Position numbers and translations under genes: made by a program. The notes under the pieces were generated by a model, which had not been told where the DNA came from, did no database searches, and saw nothing but the letters and a program-made list of their open reading frames with translations. Positions 1-11,000 of a stretch of 64,000 nt of DNA are shown here, piece after piece (the first letter of the stretch is position 1; each line of letters begins with the position of its first letter). Origin of the DNA: Cyanophora paradoxa (taxonomy: Eukaryota > Glaucocystophyceae > Cyanophorales > Cyanophoraceae); the NCBI GenBank assembly GCA_004431415.1, contig QPMI01000088.1:124001-188000 (forward strand), written 5' to 3'.

Positions 1-1623
1 CCGCGCCGGCGCCGGCGCCGCTGGGCCTGCGCGGGGCGCGATCAGAAGGCGGGAGAGAGCCGTGCAGTGGGCCCGCCCGCCCGCGCCGCGGCGGACCTCC
101 TCTGGAGGTGGGCGGCTGGGCGGGGTGGGGCGCGCCGCTGCCGGAGGGCCTGCGGGCGGGGTGAGCGCGTGGGAGGGGGTCGGGGCGGGGCCCCCGGGCT
201 CGCCGCCTGGCCCCTGTGGACGATGTGGAGGCGTGGCCGGCGCCGGCGGTGCGGGGGGCGGGGAGGGGGGCGGCATGGCTGCCCGCGGCGGCGGAGGAGG
301 AGGAGGAGGAGGTGCGGCGCCGGGTGCGGGAGAGGTCCATGGGGAAGGGGCTCGCGCTCATGTACGCCCTCACGTCCCCGTTCGCCCCTGCGCCTCGGGC
401 GAGCGGCTCGGGCCAGGCTCGGGGGGTGCCGAAGGTCGGGGGGTACCGGCGTCGAGCATGGCGAGGAAGTAGGCGGAGAGTGCGGGGAGCGCGCGGTCGT
501 CCCCGGCCACCAGCTGCTCGCGTACCCCCGGGGGGTTAGGCCGGATCGGCGGCGGGCGGGGGTACAGGTACGAGCCTGCTCCTTCTCCCAGGGGGGTACA
601 ATTAGGGCGTTCTGCATGTGGTTCCGGACCTTCGGGTGGTGCCGCGGGCGTGAGGCCGGGCGGTGTTCGGGGGGTACGAGTGGCAAGGACGAGGGTACAT
701 CGTTGATTCCGCGCGGGGCACACGTGCACCTTCCGAGGCGTGTTGTCGATGAGGATCGTGTTGTTGGCGTCGAAGCGGCCTGGTTGAGGGGGTGACGTCG
801 ACGGGGGAGGGGTGCAAGCACGGCAGGGACGAGGCCGCTCGTACCCTGGCACACTGGGGCCGCCCAGACGCGGGGCAACGAACGCATTGTGTCCCATTTC
901 TGGGGACCAGCTTAAGCCGCCGGGTCGCAGGCGACCGGCGGCCGCGGGCGACCCGACAGCGCGGGTTGCAGCTGGCCGGACGGTGCGGGTACGTGCCTTC
1001 TCGCCGTGCGGGTCGCGGATGCTGTAGTTGCGGTCGAAGAGGGCGAAGACGCGGGTGGCGGGGTCCGTCGGGGGGCACAGCGCCTCGATCACCGGGCGCG
1101 CGTTCTCCGCCCTGCGCAAGCGGCTGCAGCTCAGCCCGAGGCGGCGCTGGGCGGCGAGGTCCCGCAAGGAGCTTTCAGGGGCATAGCAGCTGTGGCCTTG
1201 CGCGGCTCGGTCTAGCGCTCGCGCGGGGCGCGGGGCGCGGGGCGCACGAGATGGACGTGTAGAACGCGAGGGCGCAGCGGGGGTGCGCCTGCAGCGACGC
1301 CAGGAGCTCCCTCACTCCGGGCCGCAAGTATACTTTCCTGCACGGCCGCCCGCTGAGCCCGGGCCGGGGGCGGCGGTTAGCGGGCCGGGCCGCGGTCGCA
1401 CTTCTTGTTCCAGCGCAGCTCCGGCTCGATCGGCGCACGCGGAATAAGGTTCTCGGTGCGCAGGATGAGCGTCTCGCTGCAGCTCGCGTCAGCATGCAAT
1501 GTGTGCGCCGCGGGCGGCGCGCCTGAGGTCGAAGAGGATGAGAACGCTTCCGGGCGGGACAGGCGGTGCCGCGGTCCGGCTGGGATCAAACGGATGGATC
1601 GATATCTCTGCGGGTGCGGCCAT
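1..1623 (-). CDS. FCP1/NIF-type HAD phosphatase, 3' end open at window edge
   Basis: A protein of the FCP1-homology (NLI-interacting factor) branch of the HAD phosphatases, which remove phosphate from proteins such as the RNA polymerase II tail. Exons by frame continuity are about 1623-1523, 1476-1402, 1337-1248, 1111-997, 899-845, 779-715, 611-576, 513-447 and from 387 leftwards. In order they give motif I (VLILFDL then ETLIL), KVYLRPGVREL, AFYTS, ENARPVIEAL, LFDRNYSIRDPHGEK, WDTMRSLPRVW, FDANNTILIDNTPRKV and NALIVPPWEK. These match the family's order and spacing. The ATG at 1623 is the only Met in frame before motif I. The second Asp of the DxDxT motif appears to be Ser across the first splice junction, so catalysis is uncertain. 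The tail after about residue 200 is Ser/Arg-rich and shows no stop before the edge. Four introns start with GC. Family confident, exact end not. Confidence 0.75.
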
Positions 1624-1991
1624 GCCGGCCGCCGGTGTCCGCCGCTGGATGTTGGAAGCCGCGGCTTGGCTGGGGTACGCTGCGGTAAAGCGCCACTTCA
1701 ATTCCGCGAAGTCACCTTCCGGCGAGCGTGCGCGCGCTTATTCGCGCATGTGAGCATCGCGCGTCCAATTTGAGTGCTTCGATTTGACCTGGTGCGAGCT
1801 CCGCACATCCCGTTGCCGGCAGGCTGCAGCTGTCAAACTCATTCGCGCTCGCAGCGGGCCGAGTTATGGAAAGAAGGCGATATGGAAAGAAGATGCGCGC
1901 GTCCGCACAAGCGTGCGTGCCCTGTGCCGACCCATTTGGAATGGGCGCGCGCGGCCATGCATATGCGCAGTCATTCGCGTATGCATACGCA
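1624..1991. promoter_or_regulatory. Intergenic gap between divergent phosphatase and F-box-like genes
   Basis: The two flanking genes are transcribed away from each other, so this gap of at most about 370 bp should hold both promoters. It is less GC-rich than the genes and has several short ATGs (1866, 1957, 1978) that could belong to the 5' exon of the right-hand gene. I see no TATA box or other clear element. The promoter role is inferred from layout only. Confidence 0.35.
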
Positions 1992-4544
1992 GAGAGGCCG
2001 CGGCCGCGGGTGATGCGCGGGCGCTGTCGACGCTCGAAGCACTACATCCGGACGCGCTGGAGGCAGTGCTGCTGCAGCTCGGGCCCGTGGAGGCAACGCG
2101 GGCCTTGCGCCGGGTCAGCAGAAAGATGCGTGAGGCGGTAGATCGCGTGGCGGCGTGGCCGTCGCTGCAGTTGAAGGCGAACTCCCTTGCGACAATCAAC
2201 CTTGCAGCAGCTTGCTTTGTTCGGCCACGGCAAGCGGGCCGCACGCCTCGACTCAGGCTAGCCGCTGGCGGCACCCTGGAGCTGAGCACCTGGCTTGACA
2301 ACAAGAGTGCAGCGCGCGTGGAGCGTTTCGAAGCCATCTCGGCCCTGTTTTCCGCCTGCTCAGCGTCCAGCGGATCCGGAGGCATCAGCAGCGTCTCCCT
2401 GGTGGTGGACATGAGCTCGGCTTTGAGGTATGCTTTCGAGAGCTGCATCAACCAAGGTGCTGAGCGTCTTTCGGTGAACGAGGGCGTATGGCTTGCCATG
2501 AAAGCCATGCTCGATCCGCTCAGCGCCCCCGAATCCGACGGCCGCAGCTGCCAAACGCTCAGGAGCGTCAGCGTCAAGCTCGAATGGGGTCTGTTGACGT
2601 GGCCGTTTCCAGAAGCCCTCGTGGGGCTCCTGTCCCGCTTCCCGCGCCTCGAGCGGCTAGCGCAGCCCTTCCTGTTGGACGCTTCAGCTTCTGCCATGTC
2701 AGCTGCGCTTCCCGCGCTGCGCTCGGCCACCGTCCATCTCGACAACGGGGCGGCCCTCGCTGATCTCGCGGCGCACCCGGCGCTCGAGGAGCTGGAGGTG
2801 TCCGTGATGGAATTTATGAACGGAGACGATCGCGGGTCAGCAAGGGGCTTCGATCGCTTCGCGGCCGGCGCGGCAGGGGGGCGCCTGCGAACGCTCAGCA
2901 TTCCTTTGTGCGCATGCCCCCGCCGGTCGACGTCTCCGCTGCATCCCTGCCGGGCTGACTTTGCAGCAGCTGCAGCGACTTCGGGACAGAGTACGATGTA
3001 GGGGAGCTTCCCGCTCTCGGGAGGCTCAAGTCGCTCGAGAAGCTCAAGCTCAACATCAACTTCTACGTTGATGCGCGCCCTCCGCCCCTTCATGGCCACT
3101 GCCGCGCATGCGCATGTATAACGGGCTTGTGCGCAGTTGGAGGAGGAGGAGAACGAGCAGGACGGGGGCTCGGCCCAAGGGGGAGGCGAGGGCGGGGCGG
3201 CGGGGCAGATCCCGCGCCTCGACGCGTACCTCGGGGGCCTGGACAAGTTCCGCGCCCTCGACCTCCACTTCACCTTCCTCGGTCTCAACGGCGCGATCTC
3301 GCCCGCGCCGGGGCACCTCCGCGGCCTCGCCCGCCTCTTCCGCCGCCTCTGCCAGAGCGCGCACTACTCGGTCACGTCTCGTCTCTTCATCCGTGCGCCA
3401 CCCCCGCGCGCGGCCGGCCTCCAAGGCCTCGCCGTAGATAGCGAGGGCCTTCCGCCTGCGGTTGCAGTCACGATCAGGCTCGCCACGCGCGCGCAGCTCT
3501 GGAGACGCCCTGCGCTGCGGAGGTGGACGCGGCGCTCGCGGAGCTCCTCCGCGCAGCGGGGCCCGCCCTGGCCGACCTGCACGTCTCTGGGCCGCTCGCG
3601 CGCGGAGAGGCGTTCGCCGCCCTCGCCGCGTGCACGCAGCTGCAGGCGCTGCGCCTGCTCGACAGGCCCGGGAGGCCCGAGCAGCTCGACTCGCGCTGGC
3701 GGCCCGAGCCGCCCGGCTGGCTCGCGCGGGGCGACCACGGGACCCTCGCGGCCCTGCGCCGCCTCCGCAAGCTCGACTTCGACTTGGCCGGCTCCGCGCA
3801 CCTGGAGGCGGGGCACCTCCGCTGCCTCGCCGCCGCCTTCGCATCCCTCTGCGCCCACTCCCTCGCCGACCTCAAGCTCAAGATCTGTGAGCCCCCTCCG
3901 GCATTTCAGGTCTAGGCACTGCGCCCGCGCGCCCGCCCCGCGCTCACCGCCGCCCCCGCCCTGCAGTCACGGACGAGGAGCCGGGCGTGGACGCGGCGCT
4001 CGCGGAGCTGCTGAGGGCGGCGGCGCCGGCCCTCGTCAAGCTCGCCGTCGGGGCGGCGGTGCTGCGCGGCGAGGCGGCAGCCGCGCTCGCCACCTGCCGG
4101 CACCTGAAGAAGCTGACGCTGTTCGAGCCCGGGGTCCCCGATACGCCCTGGGAGCCCGTCCCTGTCGCTCAGGCGGCGGGGGCGCTCGCCGCCTGCCCCG
4201 CCCTCGAGGTCGTCCGCGGCCTCATCGTCCTCTTCGACGACGAGCGGGGGGCGACGGAGGGGCTCGAGCCCCTCTGCCGCCTCGCCGCCGCCCGCAAGTT
4301 CATCGGCCCCCGCTGCTTGTTCGTCCTCCGCCCCGGCCCCGGCCTGCAGAGCCGTCTGGATGAGGAGGCGCGCGTTGTGGAGCTCGCCAAGGCGCGCGTC
4401 TGGGCCGCCTTCCCCAAGGCCTCAATGGAAACCCCGGCGGTGACTTTCTCCACTGTAGAGCAGCACGGGCTTCTCTTCAGGATCACGAATCCCCGCAGGG
4501 GCCAGGGCCCTATGATGTTCAATAGATGGGATCAGCCTCCTTGA
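1992..4544 (+). CDS. F-box/leucine-rich-repeat-like protein
   Basis: Probably a substrate-binding subunit of an SCF-type ubiquitin ligase. The first part has an F-box-like stretch (HPDALEAVLLQLGPVEATRA, then VSRKMREAV). It is followed by leucine-rich repeats with phrases such as ALGRLKSLEKLKLNINF, LDKFRALDLHFTFL and RRLRKLDFDLAG. Introns placed by frame are about 2909-2968 (GT donor; acceptor could shift), 3073-3136 (GC), 3357-3496 (GC) and 3887-3966 (GT). Two exons starting near 3523 and 3987 both begin with VDAALAELLRAA and carry a similar repeat module, which suggests exon duplication. The stop is the TGA ending at 4544. The 5' end is unresolved: an acceptor-like CGCAG lies just before 1992 and no in-frame ATG precedes the F-box, so a short upstream exon is likely. 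F-box assignment moderate, LRR assignment good. Confidence 0.6.
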
Positions 4545-5070
4545 AGCCTTGAAGCCTACTAAGGAAGCTTCAGTCAAATTTCATAGCATAAGTGACATTT
4601 TTGTTTTAGTCATTTTCGCATGCATCACACTGTGACATTAGCCTCGGGGCCTGATAGTGTACAGCTGCAGTGAGACAGACCGAGACAGCCGCTGGGCCTT
4701 AGGGCCTGGCACTGTACATACTTGTTGAATGTATGGATACCAATTTTCATCGCTACATTCAACCCCCGGATCCGAGGCTCCTTAAACGTTAATTAACATT
4801 GAAACAAGACAGTGATCCGATCACGGATCAAGCTTCTGTAGGGCCCGGGGTTCGGTTCAACGTGCGGTTTCCGGTTCGGTCAACCGTACTACGGTATACG
4901 TAGCACATCTCGATTGAATAAGACTCAGAGATCGTATGCAGTGATCTACCATAAGCTTCAATAATCACCCTGCAGCTGACAGGGCCCCGTGCCCGACACC
5001 CAAATCTACGTCTACGCCCGTTAACTATACACCAAACTAGGCTAGGGTCTGGCCCATGGCCGGGGCCGCC
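4545..5070. other. Convergent intergenic spacer, no gene seen
   Basis: AT-richer DNA between the 3' ends of the LRR gene and the dynein gene. It contains no open frame with coding character and no clear repeat. It presumably holds both 3' untranslated regions. I saw no consensus AATAAA polyadenylation signal that I could assign. Confidence 0.6.
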
Positions 5071-8000
5071 TCAGGGGTGCGGGGAGAGGCAGATGCAGGC
5101 GGAGCTCCAGGCGTAGTCCGCCGCGGGCGCACCCGCCGAGGGCAGGTCCAGCGGGAAGCCCAGCGGCGCCCCGCCCCCCGCCCCGCAGCCGGGGTACACC
5201 TGCAGCACGGCGCGCTCTCCGGCGGCGGCGGCGGAGGGCGGCGGCTCGCGGCCGGCGAGGAGGGTGGCGGCGGGGAGGGGCGCGTGGGCGGCGAAGCGGG
5301 GCGCGAGGGCGGCCCCGGCTCCAGCAGCGCCCCCGAGGCGTGCAGGCCCGAGACCGCCACGCTCGCCTCGTCCGACGCCGCGGCGGCGCCCTCGCCGGCG
5401 GGGGCGGAGGGGGCGGGCGCGAGGGCCCCGAGGCGGGAGCGGATGGAGGTCTCGTCGAGGGGCACGTCCTGCTGCAGCGCGTGCCGCTCGCACAGCGCTG
5501 CGCCGAAACGCGCGTGAGGGGCGGCGAGCGCGGCGGCGCGGCTCCGCCTCGCACCGTGCATGAGGGCCCCCGGGTAGCGCAGGGCGTCGAGGGGAGGGGC
5601 CCCGGCGGGACCGGCGCGCGGGCGGCCAGCGCGGCCCGCAGCGCGGCGCGCCCGCGGGCGGCGGCGGCCGACCACTCGGGGCGTCGGGGCAGCCGGCGGG
5701 GCCGGCGGGCGCCAGGCCTCGGGGACGGTCCCGCGGAGGGCGTGCAGAAGGAGGCGCACGAGGGGCGGGAGCCGCCGGGGGCCTCCCCCGCCCGAAGGCG
5801 GCGAGGGCGGCGGCGGCGGCGGCGCAGCGGGCGGCGGCAAGGTTGGCGGCGCGGGCCTCGGCCTGCAGCCAGAGGGCCGAGGGCCGAAGTGCAGCGCCCC
5901 GTGCGCCTGCAGCGGCAGCGGCCGCGGCGCCCGGGCGCCCCATGCTGCGCGCCCCGTCAGGCGGGCGCAGGGGCGGGGCGGGGGGCGCGGACCGGCGAGG
6001 AGGCGGGGGAGGGCGGCCCGGAGGCGCCCCGCGAAGGGCGCGAGGGCCGCCTCGGGGGCCCCGGCCCAGCGACGCCTCCGCCGCCCCAGCACGGCGAGGG
6101 CGCCCGGCGGGGCGGCGAGGGCGGCGGCGAGGGCGGCGCGGGCGGCGGGGCGAGGGCGGGGCCGGCGTCGGCCTCGTGGGCGAGCTCGAGGGCGTAGCGC
6201 CCGAGGCTCTCCTCGACGGCGAGCACGTGCCGCAGCGCGCTCCGCTGCCCCCCGCCCCCTGCCACCTCGCCGCCCGCTCCGCCTCCGCCGCCACCGCCGC
6301 CACCGCCGCCGCCGCCGCCTGCGCGTTCGACATCGCCGAGGCGCGGCGGCCGCCGCCCGGTGGGCCCTGGGCGGCGTCGGGCGGGGCGAGGGAGGCGCGG
6401 CGGACGCGGCCGATCCCGCTGGCGGCCGTCGGGAGCGCCTCGAGCTCGTCGGCGCCGAAGAGGAGCGCGGCGGCCGGCGGGTGGCTCGTGCCGCGCGGCG
6501 GGGCGTGCCCGGGGGCAGCGCGGAGCGCGCCGCGAGGGCGGCCAGCAGCCGCGCGTCGGAGGGCTCGCTGAGGAGGGGGCCCAGGCAGAGGCCCAGCGCC
6601 GCCGCCAGCCACGCGCGCCCCGCCCCGCCCCCCACTCCGCCGTCGCGTTCGGCGGGCCGACTGCGCGACGATCGCCGCCGCCTGCGCCGCGCGAGGCGTC
6701 AGAGGCGGCGGGGCGGCGGGCGGGCGCGGCGGCGGGCGGGGCGGACGGGGTCGAGGGCGCGGAGGAGGAGGGCGAGGTCGGAGGGAGGAGGCGGCCGGCG
6801 CCGCGGAGGCCCGGGCCCCGCCGCGCCCGCGAGAGGAGGTACGCGAAGGAGCACTCGGCGCCCTGCCGCAGCGCCCGCCGCAGCTCCTCCTCCCGCACCG
6901 CCCCGCCCTCCCCGCCGCGTTCGCCGCCGCCGCCGCCGCCGGGTCGCCGTCGCCGTGCGCGCTGGAGACGCTCATGCGCCGCACGACGCTCTGGCGCCGC
7001 TTGGCGGCAGCGGCGACCGCCGCCGCCTTGCCGCCGCCGCCGGTGATGGCCGAGGGGAAGATCGCCTGCGTCGGGGACGCGTCGGGCGGGCGGGCGCGGG
7101 GCGGAGGGCGGCGCGCGGGCGCACGAGGTCCGTGTGGAAGCGGACGCAGGCGGAGAGGAGCCAGCGCTGCAGGCCCCGTCGGCGGGGCGGGGCGGGCGGG
7201 CGGGCGGGGCGGGGCGGGGCGGGCGGACGGGGAGGGGCGCGCTGGCGTCGGCGGTGATGACGAGGCGGAAGTCGGTGTGGAGGCGGTCCCGCGACTTGGA
7301 GGAGGCCGCCGCCATCGCCGCCGCCACCGCCGCCCGCGCCCCCAGCTGCGGCGCACCCGCCCCGGCCCCGGCGCCCGGGGAGGAGGCGGCGGGCCCGAGG
7401 AGGGGGGGCACGGAGGGCCCGGGCTCGCCCTCGGGGGAGAAGGAGGAGCCGAGGGGGGCGTCGGGCCCCGGGGTGGCCCCGAGGCGGGCGAGGAGGCGGG
7501 GGACGGCGGCGGCGGCGTCCGCGGCGAAGGCGTGCGCGTTCTCCAGCACCATCCACCGCCCGAAGCCCGCCGCGACCTGCGCGCCGGGCGGGCGGGTCGG
7601 GTCTAGATGCGGAGGCGAGGGGTGGAGGAGGCGGGGCGGGGACCTCGACGGCCTCGAGGGTGCCCTCGGCGTCCCCCTCGGGGGCGGCCGCCACGAAGAG
7701 GACCCCCTCGTGCCCCACGTCCGCCGCCGCCCGCTGCCCCCGGGGATCAGGGGGGGGGGAGAGGAGGGAGGGGGGTACGGACGTTGAGGAGGTCGCGGGG
7801 GTCGAAGCCCGGGGGGCAGAGGAGGAGGAGGGGGCGCGTGGGCCCCGCCCCGTCGCTCACGAGGCGCCAGAGCTCCTCGAAGCAGGCGTCCCCCACGTCC
7901 GGGCCCAGCGCCTCCTCCGCGAACCGCAGCGCCGCCACGGGCAGCCGCGCCCCGCACAGCGCCTTCACCAGGCACAGCCGCCGCAGCGGGCCCAGCGGCG

Positions 8001-11000
8001 GGCCCGCCGCCCCCTCCCCGCCCTCCTCCCGCGCCGTGGCCCCCGCCGCCGCCGAGACGCGCCGCGCGCCGGCCACGATCGGGACCGCCGCGTTGAGCGA
8101 CGCGCGCCGGTTCCCCTGGCCCCGCCCGTCGACCCCGCCGCTGCCGCCGCCGGCGCCGGGGAACGCTGGGAGAGGCCGGGGCCTGGGGGAGGGACCCCGA
8201 CAGGGACGAGGCGAGCCCCGGCGGCTCCTCCGGCGGGGCGCCCGGGGCGGGCATGCGGAGCGGGGCGCGGGCGGCGAAGGGTCGGGGCGAGGGCCCAGCG
8301 GAACCAGTCGCCGCCGGGGTCCCGCGTGATGCGCTCCGGGAGCCTCCCGAAGACCGCCGGCTCGGCGGCCGCCAGCGCCGCCGCGCCCCGCAGCACGGCC
8401 GGCGTCACCCACGCGAACTTCTCGTCGGCGGGGGGCGCCCCCTCCTCGCCCCGGCGGCCCTATCGAGGCCGCCGAGGCCGGCGCCTCGGGCTCGGGCTCG
8501 GGCGGGAGCTCGGAGCCCGGGGCGAGGGACCAGAGGCCGCCGGCGGGGCCGCCTGGCGGGGCCGCAGCGGCGCGAGGGCCTCCTCGAGCGAGCCGGGGCC
8601 GGGGCCGGGGCCGGGGCGGGGCGCCCCGTCCTCCTCGGCGGCGAGGAAGGCGAGGAGGGGCTCCGGGAGGGGCTCCGCCGCGAGGGCCCCGGGAGGGCGA
8701 GGGCGAGGGCGAGCTGCGCGCGCGGCCGCCGCGCGAGGGCCCGCCCGCACGCCACGAGCAGCGCCCGGGCGAGGCGCGCCCGCACGGCCTCCGCGTGCCG
8801 CCCCATCGCCTCCGCCTGCTCCGCCGCCCCTCCTCGGCCGCCGCGCTCTCCCGCTGCGAGCCCGAGCTGCGGTCGCCGTCCCGGACTGCGAGCCGCCGGG
8901 CGGCGGGCGTGCCTCCTCGGGCCGGTGGATGGCGAGGGCCGGCATCCCGGGCACCGTCGGCGGGCGCGAGCCGGCAGCAGAGGCCGAGGCGGGGCCGGAG
9001 GCGGAGGGGCGGAGGGGGCGAGCTCGTCGCGGTCCTGCCGGGGGGCGAGTCGGGGCGCTCGGCGGCGGGCGCGTCGGGGCCGGCGGCGGAGCGGGCGGAG
9101 CGGGGGAGGAGGCGGGGGAGGAGGAGGCGGAGGAGGCGGCGTCGGCGGGGGCGGGCGGAGGCGGGGCGAGGCCGGGGCGGAGGAGTCGGCGGTGGTGGCG
9201 AAGGAGGCGGGGCCGGCTGCGGGCGCCGGGGCGGGAGAGAGGCGAGGGAGCGCTGCGTGGAGCGCGCGGTCGAGGCCCCCGCGGCGGAGAGGGCCATGCT
9301 CGGGCGGCGGGCGGCCACGCTCGGGCGCCGCTCCCGCTCCGGGCGCGCCACCAGCCCGCGGAAGGGCGACGAGGCCGCCGCCGCGGCGAGCGCCCGCCGC
9401 AGCGGCGCCAGCTGGATCTGCCGCAGGCGTCAGCGGAGGCCGGGAGCGCCGGGCTCGCGCGAGGTGAGGTGCGGGGACCTGGGCGGCGGGGCGGGACTCG
9501 GCGAAGCGGGCGGCGGAGGCGGCGAGGGCGGCGGCGGCGGCGGCGAGCGGGGCGAAGCGCTGGCGCTCGGCGTCGAGGCGGGCGAACTCGGCGGCGGCGG
9601 CCGCGGCGGCGGCGCGCGCCGCCGCGAGGTCGGCGACGAGGCGCTCGGCGCGCTCGAGGCCGGCCTGCTCGGCCAGCCCCGCGCCGTCCTCGGCGGCGAC
9701 GGCGGCGAGGAGATCGCGCCCCGCCGTCTCGGCGGCGGAGCGGGCCTCGGCGAGGCGGGCGGCGGCGGCGGCGAGGGCGCGCCCCTCCCCGGCGCGTGCT
9801 CCGCGAAGACCACGTCGAGCAGCAGCGCCCGCGCCACCGCCTCCGCCTCGGGGAAGCGGCCGCCCCAGCCCAGGTCCACCGCCGCCGTCCGCTGGAGGAG
9901 CCACGCCGGCAGCCGCAGCGACTCCTCGCACGTCGCCAGGTACAGCCTGCCGCGCGGTTCGAAGGGGGGCCGGGGCAGGCAGAGGCGGGGCGGGGGAGGG
10001 CGGACCGGAAGCCGGGCTTGACGGCGTAGGAGGTGCCGGCGAGGGTCACCGTGGGCCCCGGCGCCGGCTCCTCCCCGGCCCTGGGCGCCGCCTCGGGCTC
10101 GGGGGAGGGGGCCCGGAGGAGCGGGGCGAGGAGCGGGGCGAGGGCGGGGAGGTGCTCGGCGGCGACGCCCTCGACGAGGACCGCCTCGCCCAGCGCCGCC
10201 GCCGCCCCACCACCGCCGCGATGTCGCGGGCGGGGGCGGCGGCGTGGGCCCAGCGGGGCCGCCCCGAGGCGTGGAGGAGCCGCACGAAGTCGAGGGCGAG
10301 GCGGTGCGGATCGTGGAGGAGCGGCACGCGCGCCCCGCCCCGCGCCACCGCCGCGAGGAACGCCGCGTGCGGGGCGGCGGGGACGCCGGCGGCGGCCGCC
10401 GCGCGCGCGGTGGCGGCGCCGGCGAGGAGCTCGGCCTCGGCCTCGCAGACGTCGGGGGCGAGGGCGTCGGCGGGGAGGCCGGCGCGGCGCAGGGGTCGCC
10501 CCAGGCGGCGAGGAGGGCGCGGCGGGCGGGCGGGGCGAGGGCGGGGGCGTAGACGGAGGCGGCGGCGGCGCGGGCGGCGAGGGCGAGGCCCCGGCCCTCC
10601 TCCCCCGAGCCGCCCGAGTCCTCCCCGAGCCACCCCGCCCCGTCCTCCTCTGCGCCCCTCCCCTCAGCGGCGCTGCGGCCCGGGGCCCCCGGGCGGGGCG
10701 GGCGCACGCTTGAGGGTCTCCTTGAGCTGGACGGCGCGGCGGACGAGGGCCTGGGCGTCGGCGAGGCGCGCCTCCGCCTCCGCGAGGCGCGCCGCGCAGG
10801 CCCCGAAGCGAGCGCGGCTGTGCTCCAGGCCCTCCGCCATCGCCGCCAGCGCCGCCTCCATCTCCTGCCGGCCCCGCCCGCGTCGGCGGGGCCAGCGGGC
10901 GGGGGGCGGGGAGGGGGCGGACGCGGAGGCGGGCGCGGGAGTCGTCAAGGCGGGCGGCCTCGGCTTCGGAGGTCGCGGCGAAGGCCTTGTGGTGCTTCAG

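Noticed and set aside
7747-9351. Long alternate-frame open reading frames over the dynein, cyclase and TIR genes (up to about 1,960 codons)
   Set aside because: In DNA of over 75% GC stop codons are rare in all frames. These frames are Arg/Pro/Gly-rich with no motif and overlap exons that do match known families.
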